DNA from: CAXQRU01 sp964226685
Lineage (GTDB): Bacteria > Pseudomonadota > Gammaproteobacteria > Pseudomonadales > Cellvibrionaceae
Assembly (NCBI GenBank): GCA_964226685.1
Contig: CAXQRU010000144.1
Coordinates: 1 to 30,616, forward strand
Length of the DNA: 30,616 bases
Direction of reading: 5' to 3'
Position numbers and translations under genes: made by a program. The notes under the pieces are model-generated. The model had not been told where the DNA came from. It made no database searches and saw only the letters and a list, made by a program, of their open reading frames with translations. Position 1 is the first letter of the stretch. Each line of letters begins with the position of its first letter. Positions 23,027 to 30,616 of the stretch are shown here, piece after piece.

Positions 23027-24598
23027 ATGAGTGACTCACTGATCTCCATTAAACGGGCACTAATTAGTGTTTCTGACAAAAGCGGCATTGTTGAATTTGC
23101 CCAATATTTAGACTCCAAGGGTGTCGAAATTCTATCGACTGGCGGCACCTTTAAATTACTTCGCGAGCAAAATATCAATGCCATTGAAGTCTCGGACTAC
23201 ACAGGCTTCCCTGAAATGATGGATGGTCGAGTTAAAACACTGCACCCGAAGGTACACGGTGGCATTCTTGGGCGCCGAGGCCAAGATGAAGCCATCATGC
23301 AAGAACACGGCATTAAGCCCATCGATATGGTGATCGTCAATTTGTACCCTTTCGAACAAACCGTGGCCAAGCCAGATTGTTCATTAGAAGATGCCATTGA
23401 AAATATCGATATTGGCGGCCCAACGATGGTGAGAGCTGCCGCTAAAAATAACGCTTCTGTGGCGATTGTCGTCAATAGCAGTGATTATTTGTCTATCCAA
23501 AAGGAACTGGAGGAGCAAGATGGCAAGCTGTCTCAAAACACGCGTTTTGATCTAGCCATCAAAGCCTTTGAACACACCGCCCACTATGATGGTGCGATTG
23601 CCAATTATTTTGGCACTAGAACCAAAGGCGCCAATGAAACCTTCCCTCGCACCTTGAATCTTCAGTTTGAACTATCGCAAAGTCTTCGTTATGGGGAAAA
23701 TCCCCATCAAAAAAGCGCTTTTTACACTGAGTCAAAGCCCGCGGCTGGCAGCATTAGCAGCGCTAAACAGCTCCAAGGTAAAGAGTTATCCTACAACAAC
23801 ATAGCCGATACTGACGCCGCATTAGAGAGCGTTAAACTGTTCGAAAAACCCAGCTGCGTAATCGTCAAGCATGCTAATCCTTGTGGGGTGGCTGAAAGTG
23901 ATACAATTTTATCAGCCTATGAAAAAGCCTTCGAAACCGATTCAGAATCGGCCTTTGGGGGCATCATTGCCTTTAACCGCGAACTGACCGAAGAGACGGC
24001 TCAAGCCATTGTTGATCGTCAATTTGTTGAAGTCATTATTGCACCCTCTGTGACTGACGGCGCTCAAGAAATCATTGCCGCCAAGAAAAATGTGCGCCTT
24101 CTGGTTACTGGTCAATGGCAAGATCAAGCCTCTGGCTGGGATTACAAACGAGTCAATGGTGGATTGTTAGTTCAAGATAGAGACAATGGCATGATTAGTC
24201 TGGATAACATTAAAGTTGTCAGTGATCGCCAGCCAACCCAAGAGGAACTGATCGATAGCCTATTCACCTGGAAAGTCGCCAAAATGGTTAAATCCAATGC
24301 CATTGTGTACGGAAAGAATCAGCGCACAATTGGGGTGGGCGCCGGTCAGATGAGTCGAGTGAATTCAGCCCGGATCGCCGCCATTAAAGCTGAGCATGCT
24401 GGTTTAACTGTGGCTGGAGCTGTTATGGCCAGCGATGCGTTCTTCCCCTTCAGAGATGGCATTGATAGTGCTGCTGAGAAAGGCATTGCTTGTGTGATTC
24501 AGCCTGGTGGGTCAATTCGAGATGATGAAGTCATCGCGGCTGCCAATGAGCATGGCATGGCAATGATCTTCACGGGTATGCGCCATTTTAGGCATTAA
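23027..24598 (+). CDS. purH: Bifunctional AICAR formyltransferase / IMP cyclohydrolase
   Basis: PurH performs the last two steps of IMP synthesis. The 523-residue protein has the N-terminal cyclohydrolase domain (RALISVSDKSGIVEFAQYL, STGGTFKLLRE, MMDGRVKTLHPKVHGGIL) and the C-terminal transformylase with SLRYGENPHQKSAFY and VKHANPCGVA, both intact. The ATG has AGGA about 6 bases upstream. It follows the fis terminator and so needs its own promoter in the 54-base gap before the start; I see no clear PurR operator there. Confidence 0.97.
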   Translation: MSDSLISIKRALISVSDKSGIVEFAQYLDSKGVEILSTGGTFKLLREQNINAIEVSDYTGFPEMMDGRVKTLHPKVHGGILGRRGQDEAIMQEHGIKPIDMVIVNLYPFEQTVAKPDCSLEDAIENIDIGGPTMVRAAAKNNASVAIVVNSSDYLSIQKELEEQDGKLSQNTRFDLAIKAFEHTAHYDGAIANYFGTRTKGANETFPRTLNLQFELSQSLRYGENPHQKSAFYTESKPAAGSISSAKQLQGKELSYNNIADTDAALESVKLFEKPSCVIVKHANPCGVAESDTILSAYEKAFETDSESAFGGIIAFNRELTEETAQAIVDRQFVEVIIAPSVTDGAQEIIAAKKNVRLLVTGQWQDQASGWDYKRVNGGLLVQDRDNGMISLDNIKVVSDRQPTQEELIDSLFTWKVAKMVKSNAIVYGKNQRTIGVGAGQMSRVNSARIAAIKAEHAGLTVAGAVMASDAFFPFRDGIDSAAEKGIACVIQPGGSIRDDEVIAAANEHGMAMIFTGMRHFRH

Positions 24599-24624
24599 CT
24601 TTTACGACCTATAGGGTTCCTTAA

Positions 24625-24649
24625 AACTGGGCTTTGGCGAAGCCCAGTT
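24625..24649. terminator. Terminator between convergent purH and the TraB/GumN gene
   Basis: AACTGGGCTT, loop TGGCG, AAGCCCAGTT: a 10-bp perfect stem between convergent stops. On the minus strand it is followed by TTAAGG after TT, giving a short T-run, so it is best for the minus-strand gene, and its position makes it useful for purH too. Confidence 0.75.
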
Positions 24650-24652
24650 GCT

Positions 24653-25507
24653 CTAAAATTTAGCCTTAGTGATGGTGTAACCCTTTTTCTCTAACATCGC
24701 TAACACACTATCCTCTCCCGCCAAATGCAAGGCTCCAACCAATATTAGGGTCGGCTTTTTACTCGCAAACATCTCTTCAATTTTGGGAATCCAGCGCGTA
24801 TTTCGATCTTTTAATAACACTTGATAGACTTGTGGGTACTTAGATTTCATATCCGCTAATTCAAACAACTTATCACTCTCTCCCTGCTTCCAAAATTGAG
24901 TCATTTTGCCACCAAGATCTTCTATCTTCTCAATTTCATCTAAAGATGAACTCACCATTTGGTCTGCATTTATCTCATTCATTGACGTCAAAAATCCAAA
25001 CTGCTCTTGAGCAGTCTCCAAAAACAAACGATCTTTATTCTGCTTTTTGGATTGTTTGAAGTAGTAATCATCCACACCTGGCACATAGCCCAACTGTTGG
25101 TACTTCATCACCGTCAATGTCAGCACCACAAAAACTGGCTTCATACTTTGCATGGGCTGCAACAAACCATAGGGCTCTAGATGAGCACTGAGCTTTTTAT
25201 AAACCGCAGGAGAAAGGGTTGACTCTAAGGTTTGAGAAGGGTCGCTAAAGCGCATTTCTTTAAGAACAGAAAAGGCAAACGCTGGCGAATTTGCTTCATC
25301 CAGATCCATTTCAAAGGCCACCTGCTCTGCTTGCTCAAAGGCTTGATCAAACTCGCCTGGATAGGGAAAATCCTCTGGTTTTAGCAAGTGAATGGTGCCA
25401 CCGATATAAATTTTGTGATCGCCCTTAGCTATCTGCCAAACGGAGCTTTCAGCTACGGAAAAAGCTGAGAAAAGCATTCCCAATATCAATAGAAGATAAA
25501 ATTGCAT
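24653..25507 (-). CDS. TraB/GumN family protein, exported
   Basis: A 284-residue protein with an N-terminal signal peptide (MQFYLLLILGMLFSAFSVA, cleavage likely before ES). The mature chain has IYIGGTIHLLKPEDFP near its start and LILVGALHLAGEDSVL near its end, the paired G-x-x-H elements of the TraB/GumN (TIKI) family. A central helical part includes YQQLGYVPGVDDYYFKQ. Some eukaryotic TIKI relatives are metalloproteases, but the bacterial role is unclear. It lies between purH and purD on the opposite strand, interrupting the usual purH-purD pair. It is 98 bases from purD and divergent from it. Confidence 0.85.
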   Translation of the reverse strand: MQFYLLLILGMLFSAFSVAESSVWQIAKGDHKIYIGGTIHLLKPEDFPYPGEFDQAFEQAEQVAFEMDLDEANSPAFAFSVLKEMRFSDPSQTLESTLSPAVYKKLSAHLEPYGLLQPMQSMKPVFVVLTLTVMKYQQLGYVPGVDDYYFKQSKKQNKDRLFLETAQEQFGFLTSMNEINADQMVSSSLDEIEKIEDLGGKMTQFWKQGESDKLFELADMKSKYPQVYQVLLKDRNTRWIPKIEEMFASKKPTLILVGALHLAGEDSVLAMLEKKGYTITKAKF

Positions 25508-25545
25508 AAGATCGTCCTTTTGTGACTACAAAGCGTTAAAGAGAC

Positions 25546-25574
25546 TTGGATTTTCACCATCAGGCCGGTATCCT
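25546..25574 (+). promoter_or_regulatory. Candidate sigma-70 promoter of purD
   Basis: TTGGAT (25546-25551), a 17-base spacer and TATCCT (25569-25574) lie in the gap between the divergent TraB/GumN and purD genes, about 32 bases before the purD ATG. Matches to consensus are 3/6 and 4/6. No clear PurR-type palindrome is visible. Confidence 0.42.
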
Positions 25575-25605
25575 GAGGGCTTTTATCCAAGGTAACATAA
25601 CACAC

Positions 25606-26886
25606 ATGAAGATATTAGTCATAGGGGCCGGTGGTCGCGAACATGCTTTAGCCTGGAAACTCGCACAGAGCAATGAGGTAGAGACCGTTTTTGTCGCACC
25701 GGGCAATGCAGGCACTGAGCTAACACCCAAACTTAGCAACCAAAATGTTGACCCCATGGACTTTGCTGCCCTGGCTGAATTTGTCAAACAAGAAGGTGTG
25801 GCCCTTACCGTTGTTGGCCCAGAAGCCCCCCTGGTTGAAGGAGTTGTTGATTACTTTAACGAGCAAAATCTAGCCTGTTTTGGCCCAACGAAAGCGGCGG
25901 CTCAATTAGAGGGTTCCAAATCCTTCACCAAAGACTTCTTAGCGCGCCACCAAATACCCACAGCAGCTTACGGCACATTTACCGATTGCGACAGCGCTTT
26001 TGAATTCCTTGACTCTCAACGCTACCCGATCGTGATCAAAGCCGATGGCTTGGCCGCAGGCAAAGGCGTCATTATTGCCGAAGATGAAACACAAGCAAAG
26101 GCCACTATTACCGACATGCTCTCTGGGAATGCCTTTGGGGATGCCGGCTGCAAAGTCGTTATTGAAGAGTTTTTAGAAGGTGAAGAAGCTAGCTTTATTG
26201 TACTAGCCGATGGACTGCACTACCTCTCGATGGCCACCAGTCAAGACCATAAACGAGTAGGCAATGGAGATACCGGCCCCAACACGGGTGGTATGGGAGC
26301 CTACTCTCCTGCTCCCGTAGTAACAGACGAAGTTCACCAACGGATACTGACTGAGGTGATCGAGCCAACCCTTGCTGGCATGGCCAAAGAAGGCAACACA
26401 TATCGAGGCTTTTTATATGCCGGCCTTATGATTACGCCAGATGGCACACCCAAAGTCATCGAATTTAATTGCCGTTTTGGTGACCCTGAAACCCAACCGA
26501 TTATGATGCGCTTACAAACGCCACTGCACACGCTATGCTTAGCCGCCATCAAAGGCGAGTTGAGCCAACATGACATTGAGTGGGATACTCGACCCGCCGT
26601 CGGTGTTGTTATGGCCGCCGGTGGTTACCCCGATAGCTATCGCAAAGGCGATGTGATCACAGGTCTTGAAAGCTCGCTACCGAATACTTATGTATTTCAT
26701 GCTGGCACTCGTATGTTAGATGGGCAATGCACCACCAACGGCGGTCGAGTATTGTGTGTAACGGCCATTGCCGACACCATCACCCAAGCCCAAACGCTAG
26801 CGTATGAACGCCTAGCTACCATCCAGTGGAATGATTGTTTTTATCGAAATGATATCGCCTATCGAGCGATTGAGAGGGAAATGTGA
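25606..26886 (+). CDS. purD: Phosphoribosylamine-glycine ligase
   Basis: PurD (GAR synthetase) joins glycine to phosphoribosylamine in purine synthesis. The 426-residue protein has MKILVIGAGGREHALAWKL at its start and the ATP-grasp elements SFTKDFLARHQIPTA, VIKADGLAAGKGVIIAED, NGDTGPNTGGMGAYSPAP and FNCRFGDPETQP. The ATG at 25606 matches the family start; the open frame extends 20 codons upstream through the predicted promoter and is not believable there. The stop overlaps the coq7 GTG (GTGA), so the two are translated from one message. Confidence 0.97.
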   Translation: MKILVIGAGGREHALAWKLAQSNEVETVFVAPGNAGTELTPKLSNQNVDPMDFAALAEFVKQEGVALTVVGPEAPLVEGVVDYFNEQNLACFGPTKAAAQLEGSKSFTKDFLARHQIPTAAYGTFTDCDSAFEFLDSQRYPIVIKADGLAAGKGVIIAEDETQAKATITDMLSGNAFGDAGCKVVIEEFLEGEEASFIVLADGLHYLSMATSQDHKRVGNGDTGPNTGGMGAYSPAPVVTDEVHQRILTEVIEPTLAGMAKEGNTYRGFLYAGLMITPDGTPKVIEFNCRFGDPETQPIMMRLQTPLHTLCLAAIKGELSQHDIEWDTRPAVGVVMAAGGYPDSYRKGDVITGLESSLPNTYVFHAGTRMLDGQCTTNGGRVLCVTAIADTITQAQTLAYERLATIQWNDCFYRNDIAYRAIEREM

Positions 26887-27518
26887 GTCGTTTATCGTTA
26901 ATTGATCAACTGATCACCGGCGCAGACAGTGTTCTTAGAACGCTGTCAAACAGCCACCAAGCCCAGCGCCAATCACCCAGTAAAAGCATTGAAGACAGCG
27001 CCCTCACACCTGTGGAGCGCCGACATAGTGCTGGCCTGATGAGAGTGAATCACACCGGCGAAGTGTGCGCTCAAGCGCTGTATCAAGGCCAAGCGTTAAC
27101 TGCAAAATTAACTCACGTTCGAGATGAAATGAAAGCAGCTGCCGGCGAAGAAATTGATCATCTGGATTGGTGCCACGAACGCTTAAAAGAATTGAGCAGC
27201 CGCCCTAGCCTACTCAATGGCGTTTGGTATGCAGGCTCGTTTGCTATAGGCGCCGTAGCCGGCTTAATAGGGGATAAAACTAGTTTAGGCTTTGTTGCAG
27301 CCACCGAAGAGCAAGTATGCGAGCACCTACAATCTCACCTACAAAAACTACCCGCTAAAGATCAAAAAAGTCGAGCCATCATTAATGCTATGATTATCGA
27401 TGAAAAAAAACATGCCCAAACAGCACTCGACAATGGCGGCAAAGTGCTACCGACTCCCGCTAAATTGATGATGAAGGGCATGGCAAAAGTAATGACAACG
27501 ACAACCTATTATTTGTAG
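26883..27518 (+). CDS. coq7: Demethoxyubiquinone hydroxylase (Coq7)
   Basis: Coq7 hydroxylates demethoxyubiquinol in ubiquinone synthesis with a carboxylate-bridged diiron centre. The 211-residue protein shows the full ligand set: Glu60 (NHTGEVCAQALYQGQ), Glu90 and His93 (GEEIDHLDWCHER), Glu142 (ATEEQVCEHL), Glu174 and His177 (IDEKKHAQTA). Most bacteria with Coq7 lack UbiF. The start is GTG within a GTGA overlap with purD. The link of purine and quinone genes is probably operon convenience. The gene ends 37 bases before the convergent DinB-like gene with no clear terminator hairpin between them. Confidence 0.95.
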   Translation: MSRLSLIDQLITGADSVLRTLSNSHQAQRQSPSKSIEDSALTPVERRHSAGLMRVNHTGEVCAQALYQGQALTAKLTHVRDEMKAAAGEEIDHLDWCHERLKELSSRPSLLNGVWYAGSFAIGAVAGLIGDKTSLGFVAATEEQVCEHLQSHLQKLPAKDQKSRAIINAMIIDEKKHAQTALDNGGKVLPTPAKLMMKGMAKVMTTTTYYL

Positions 27519-27555
27519 CTTGATGTCAACTTTTCACGCATTAAGGATGCCGATA

Positions 27556-28077
27556 TTAAGCTTGATTTTCACCAGAGACATGTCTCCTAGAGGGTTCAAG
27601 CTCGTGCAAAAAGCGAGTAAAGGTATCTTTGGGGCGCTCAAGGCCATTTGACCCCAACACGCGAGACGCCATGCCTCTATGATTACTGCCATGGGTTAAT
27701 AAGTGCATCAGAATTTCATCAATTGATAGCTGTCCACGGTCACCGTCAGTAAAACGAAATGATATGATTTGCTCTAAATCGATTTCAGATTCAACAAGTT
27801 CTATCAGCCGTGTATCGTTTTGCTCCAATCTCTCTTCTAGCTCAGATAACGTTGGTGTTTCAACGGTGTTATCGGCGGTGTAAAGTTCTTGCGTACCCAA
27901 GATCCGACTAATAAACAGGCTATCCACAACAGTAGTATGATTAAGAATTCGAATGAAAAAATTCGCATCATCTTCCGGGAGCAAATGAATTTGCCGCTTT
28001 CCGAATGAAATCAGCTCTGAGTTTGCCCACTTTTTGTACTTAAATGCCTTTATATACCGCAAAATTGTTTTCTCCAA
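27556..28077 (-). CDS. DinB-fold metal-binding protein
   Basis: A 173-residue four-helix protein of the DinB/YfiT-like group. It has KYKKWANSELISFG at the N-terminus and three histidines placed as the usual metal ligands: His47 (ILNHTTVVDSLF), His129 and His133 (LLTHGSNHRGMASRV). Members include damage-inducible proteins and thiol-dependent S-transferases; the function here is unknown. The start is TTG at 28077, since no ATG is in frame between the upstream stop and the conserved region; a second TTG at 28062 with GGAG upstream is an alternative. It follows the DUF1275 gene by 18 bases and may share its transcript. Confidence 0.85.
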   Translation of the reverse strand: MEKTILRYIKAFKYKKWANSELISFGKRQIHLLPEDDANFFIRILNHTTVVDSLFISRILGTQELYTADNTVETPTLSELEERLEQNDTRLIELVESEIDLEQIISFRFTDGDRGQLSIDEILMHLLTHGSNHRGMASRVLGSNGLERPKDTFTRFLHELEPSRRHVSGENQA

Positions 28078-28095
28078 TGAGTCCGTAAATCTACC

Positions 28096-28761
28096 TTATT
28101 TGCAGCTTTGCTTTGCTGAATATACACGATAAATAACGGATATTAACAGACAGGCAAAAGCCGGTACAAACATAGCCATAAATTGGTACTTGGCATAGAG
28201 CCAGGCGCCGACGGTACCACCGAATACAAAACCAAAAATGATAGTAAGAAACAGCTTTGCCTTGCGCCGATCAGGAGCCTGCCCCCGAAAAGCAGCACCG
28301 AGCATGATACCTAAATCGGTGAATATACCCGTGACATGCGTAGTCCTAATGATAGCTCCGCTATAAGTTGTGACCAACGCATTTTGAAGACCACATGCCG
28401 CTGAGGCAAAAAAATGACCGTAAAATGAACCCGAAATTAAAAGGAATGCGGACATAAGCAATAAAATTGACTCCAAAAATAATGCCGTATCATAGTGCCT
28501 ACCTAGCTTCAGAGTGGAACCAAACAACAGAAAGCCAGCGATAGAAGCTCCACCCAAAAAAGACAATAAAATACCGACAAGATGAAAGATACTTTGAGAT
28601 GAATAGCCCAAAATTCCAGTACCCACTAGCGTAGCCGTACCAGACAAATGCGATACTGACTGATGTTCAAAGCCCAGCAAACCGATGGCATTAACACAAC
28701 CTGCAATCAAAGCTAGAGCAAAGGCACCGAGTTCTACCCATTTTGGCAACTGCGAAACCAA
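28096..28761 (-). CDS. DUF1275 (YoaK-type) integral membrane protein
   Basis: A 221-residue, very hydrophobic protein with about six membrane segments. The family signatures are present: ALIAGCVNAIGLLGFEHQSVSHLSG at the N-terminus (read as two adjacent motifs) and TTHVTGIFTDLGIMLG in the middle. Function of the family is unknown. The best start is TTG at 28761, as no ATG or GTG precedes the first conserved segment; AGGA lies about 11 bases upstream. It is transcribed leftward ahead of the DinB-like gene and divergent from the MFS transporter, with a 276-base spacer. Confidence 0.86.
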   Translation of the reverse strand: MVSQLPKWVELGAFALALIAGCVNAIGLLGFEHQSVSHLSGTATLVGTGILGYSSQSIFHLVGILLSFLGGASIAGFLLFGSTLKLGRHYDTALFLESILLLMSAFLLISGSFYGHFFASAACGLQNALVTTYSGAIIRTTHVTGIFTDLGIMLGAAFRGQAPDRRKAKLFLTIIFGFVFGGTVGAWLYAKYQFMAMFVPAFACLLISVIYRVYSAKQSCK

Positions 28762-28891
28762 TGCTCAAATTGTCCTTTTGTTGCCTAAAGTTAAATAAGC
28801 GACCGTTTTGATGATCCTACTCCAACAAAATGAATAATCATGCATCCTTCATTTCCTTCCTGAAAGGTATACCAAAACTAAGTGGATTCTC

Positions 28892-28909
28892 TTCGATTAT
28901 AGAATCGAA
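28892..28909. promoter_or_regulatory. Palindrome in the DUF1275-MFS divergent spacer
   Basis: TTCGATT, ATAG, AATCGAA: perfect 7-bp arms around a 4-base centre, the usual shape of a dimeric repressor operator. It sits about 130 bases from each start codon. The rest of the 276-base spacer (28762-29037) holds a possible extended -10 (TGCTATCCT, 29002-29010) before the MFS gene and nothing else I can recognise. No regulator gene is adjacent. Confidence 0.4.
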
Positions 28910-29037
28910 TAGGGTATTTAGCGAATGCTGTCGCTGTCTGCATAAGCAAACCTGACGATACGGGCGGCGTAGCCCCCTAGGTGAAAAGCTAACAATAATT
29001 CTGCTATCCTATAGCTGTTATCACTTGGTCTTGCTTT

Positions 29038-30276
29038 ATGACTCGTCTGTTAGTTTCACTGTTTGCTATTTTGTTAACCGATGCCTTGTTGTTATTGGGC
29101 CATGGTTTACATAGCATCCTCGTGCCTTTCAGCAGCGTTCACTTAGGCTTTAGCACTCTACAAATCAGCTTGCTAACATCGGCCTATTTTAGCGGCTTTG
29201 TAATTAGCTGCTTAACAACGCCAATTATCGTTCGCCGAGTTGGCCATATTCGAAGCCTTGTGGTGTGCGCCACCTTGTTTGCCATCTCATTGCTGTTACT
29301 CGGGCTGATCCACCACTTTGCTCTTTGGGTGATCCTTCGCTTAGTGATTGGCATTGCTATTTCGGGCATATATATGGTGGTTGAAAGCTGGCTAAACGAG
29401 AGAGCATCAAATACCAATCGTGGTCGACTACTTTCTATTTACAATGCCATGAACTTATTAATGATGGTGATTGGCCAACAGCTAATCGTGTTTGGCAAAC
29501 CTGATGAACCATTACTCTTTATTATCGCAGCGTGTTTTATTTTATTGGCCATTATTCCAGTTTCTCTCACTTTATCGTTAACACCAGCACCGATTCATAA
29601 AATACGTCTAAATATCCCTAAAGTGTGGAGCCATTCTAAACTGAGTATGCTGGGCATTATCGCGGCAGGACTCACCACCGCTGCTTTTTGGGGCTTATCA
29701 CCTCTTTTTGTCAACTCATTTAATGGTGATGCGTTTTTGACTACCCGCTTTGTGAGTAGTGCCATTCTTGGTGGTGCCCTATGGCAATGGCCTCTTGGCA
29801 AACTATCTGATCGTTATCGCCGAGGTATTGTCATCATGTGTACGGCATCTGTCGGCGCAATCATCTCTTTTATCATTAGCTGGCAAGGGGTCAACTTAGA
29901 TGAATGGGGATTAATTATATTATCGTTTTTATGGGGTGGCAGTGTGATGACGTTACACTCTCTCTGCTTGGCACATGCCAATGATCGCAGTGAACCCGGG
30001 GAGTTCGTCATGCTTGGGGGCGTCGTCATATTAACACTGGGCATCGCATCAGCGGTTGGGCCACCCATTTTTGCTCTAGGCATGAATTATTTTGGGACAC
30101 AAAAATTATACTTTTTTATCGGCTTGGTTTTAGTCGTATTTGTGATAATTGCAGAGAGAGCCAGGAGGCTGGATGATCGTGTTCCCAAAACCAATATTTC
30201 GCCTCATATCTCCACTACACGCACCTCTCAGAGTATTCTGGAAATGGATCCAAGAGCCAGCGAAAAAGAAACTTAA
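29038..30276 (+). CDS. MFS transporter, YcaD-like
   Basis: A 412-residue major facilitator protein with about twelve membrane segments. The N-terminal half has FSTLQISLLTSAYFSGFVIS, IVRRVGHIRSLVVC and IAISGIYMVVESWLNERA, the last being the pattern of the YcaD-like group; the second half has WQWPLGKLSDRYRRG, the MFS loop motif. Substrate unknown. The C-terminal 40 residues (ARRLDDRVPKTN...) are hydrophilic. The ATG at 29038 fits the first membrane segment but lacks an evident ribosome-binding site. It is divergent from DUF1275 and ends before a large inverted repeat. Confidence 0.88.
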   Translation: MTRLLVSLFAILLTDALLLLGHGLHSILVPFSSVHLGFSTLQISLLTSAYFSGFVISCLTTPIIVRRVGHIRSLVVCATLFAISLLLLGLIHHFALWVILRLVIGIAISGIYMVVESWLNERASNTNRGRLLSIYNAMNLLMMVIGQQLIVFGKPDEPLLFIIAACFILLAIIPVSLTLSLTPAPIHKIRLNIPKVWSHSKLSMLGIIAAGLTTAAFWGLSPLFVNSFNGDAFLTTRFVSSAILGGALWQWPLGKLSDRYRRGIVIMCTASVGAIISFIISWQGVNLDEWGLIILSFLWGGSVMTLHSLCLAHANDRSEPGEFVMLGGVVILTLGIASAVGPPIFALGMNYFGTQKLYFFIGLVLVVFVIIAERARRLDDRVPKTNISPHISTTRTSQSILEMDPRASEKET

Positions 30277-30284
30277 GGAAGCAC

Positions 30285-30338
30285 GATTAACCCTAGCTCG
30301 AACAAACCTGCTAGGCCATAGACCAGCTAGGATTAATC
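30285..30338. terminator. Inverted repeat between MFS gene and truncated convergent gene
   Basis: GATTAACCCTAGCT (30285-30298) and AGCTAGGATTAATC (30325-30338) pair over 14 positions with one mismatch, across a 26-base loop. An inner GCTAGG (30310-30315) can pair with the same left arm, so two alternative hairpins are possible. There is no T-run. Location between convergent genes suggests a termination role. Confidence 0.5.
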
Positions 30339-30346
30339 AAGGTTTC

Positions 30347-30599
30347 CTATATTGATAAAGTGATTTTTTTTGCGGAGACCAATATGTCTGAAGGATTTTC
30401 AATAGTAAACTTCTTATACTGCCCAATAAGAAAATGTTGCTGGCTTTCAGGTAAGGTTGCAATCAAATTTAAGCAGCGATTTAAATCAGAGTTTGTTACA
30501 TAACCATTTTGGCCAAGATAAAAATCATCAATAATACCAACCCTAATATCTAGGTAAGTTTGATAGCCCTCTTGATGAATCATTAGTTCAGACGATAAA
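30347..30599 (-). CDS. C-terminal part of an unrecognised protein, cut by the contig end
   Basis: About 83 residues plus stop, read leftward to TAG at 30347. The visible part, from SSELMIHQEGYQTYLDIRVG through LNRCLNLIATLPESQQHFLIGQY to AKKITLSI, is a soluble, mixed helix/strand sequence that I cannot assign. The apparent Met-Cys-Ser-Ser-Asp-Leu beginning of the open frame is translated adapter, not biology, so the true N-terminus is missing. It is convergent with the MFS gene. Confidence 0.6.
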
Positions 30600-30616
30600 A
30601 GATCGGAAGAGCACAC
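30600..30616. other. Illumina adapter remnant at contig end
   Basis: The last 17 bases, AGATCGGAAGAGCACAC, equal the start of the common Illumina TruSeq read-through adapter. They are artificial and should be trimmed. The first A may be native. Confidence 0.95.

Noticed and set aside
23000..25605. PurR operators before purH or purD
   Set aside because: I looked for the 16-base ACGCAAACG-type palindrome and saw none in either upstream gap.
30347..30616. An 89-residue complete protein beginning Met-Cys-Ser-Ser-Asp-Leu
   Set aside because: The first codons are the reverse complement of the Illumina adapter; only the part up to 30599 is genomic and it is a truncated C-terminus.

Overview
This window looks like a complete short contig from a mesophilic, probably marine gammaproteobacterium of the Pseudomonadales/Oceanospirillales type. 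That placement rests on remembered gene order, not on a database search. Two blocks support it: birA-coaX-SPOR protein-tRNA-Thr/Tyr/Gly/Thr-tuf, and dsbD-aroQ-accB-accC-prmA-DUF3426-dusB-fis-purH-purD. Both resemble the Pseudomonas arrangement. The left edge cuts into tuf, a gene usually present in two near-identical copies. The last 17 bases are Illumina adapter, so both ends look like assembly ends rather than biological boundaries.

Layout. Bases 1-1344 (minus) hold the start of tuf, four tRNA genes with two likely sigma-70 promoters, and a small SPOR-domain protein. Bases 1341-6616 (minus) form a tightly overlapping chain: DUF1631 protein, PilZ protein, alr, birA, coaX, SPOR protein. Bases 6706-9464 (minus) carry the peptidoglycan synthase mrcB and a TPR lipoprotein that is probably its outer-membrane activator LpoP. 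Bases 9567-10562 (plus) hold a PfkB-family adenosine/sugar kinase, which ends at a terminator shared with a convergent DUF2333 gene. Next are a LapD-like degenerate GGDEF/EAL receptor and a tautomerase (minus). After a divergent A-tract-rich spacer, bases 14317-22922 (plus) encode dsbD, aroQ, accB, accC, prmA, a zinc-ribbon DUF3426 protein, two related small exported proteins, dusB and fis. PurH, a convergent TraB/GumN protein, purD and coq7 follow to 27518. The right end has DinB-like and DUF1275 genes (minus), an MFS transporter (plus) and an unrecognised truncated gene (minus).

How the genes work together. The left half is about building and regulating the envelope: D-alanine supply (alr), glycan polymerisation and crosslinking (mrcB with its lipoprotein partner), a peptidoglycan-binding SPOR protein, and two candidate c-di-GMP-linked proteins (PilZ and the LapD-like receptor). 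It also holds biotin and CoA cofactor genes. Biotin ligase (birA) modifies AccB, encoded in the right half. The right half is housekeeping: fatty-acid initiation, shikimate pathway, purine synthesis, tRNA dihydrouridylation, Fis, ubiquinone hydroxylation and periplasmic disulfide reduction.

I see no CRISPR array, insertion sequence, prophage, rRNA, defence island or biosynthetic cluster, and no stretch over 300 bases without a gene. The most unusual items are a tandem pair of related small exported proteins (one very methionine-rich) inserted between the DUF3426 gene and dusB, a 10-bp inverted repeat flanking the first tRNA with an overlapping GNRA hairpin, and a leader-ORF/TTG-start arrangement at the DUF3426 gene. 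Most of the window is conserved core genome, and I do not claim a wholly new system.
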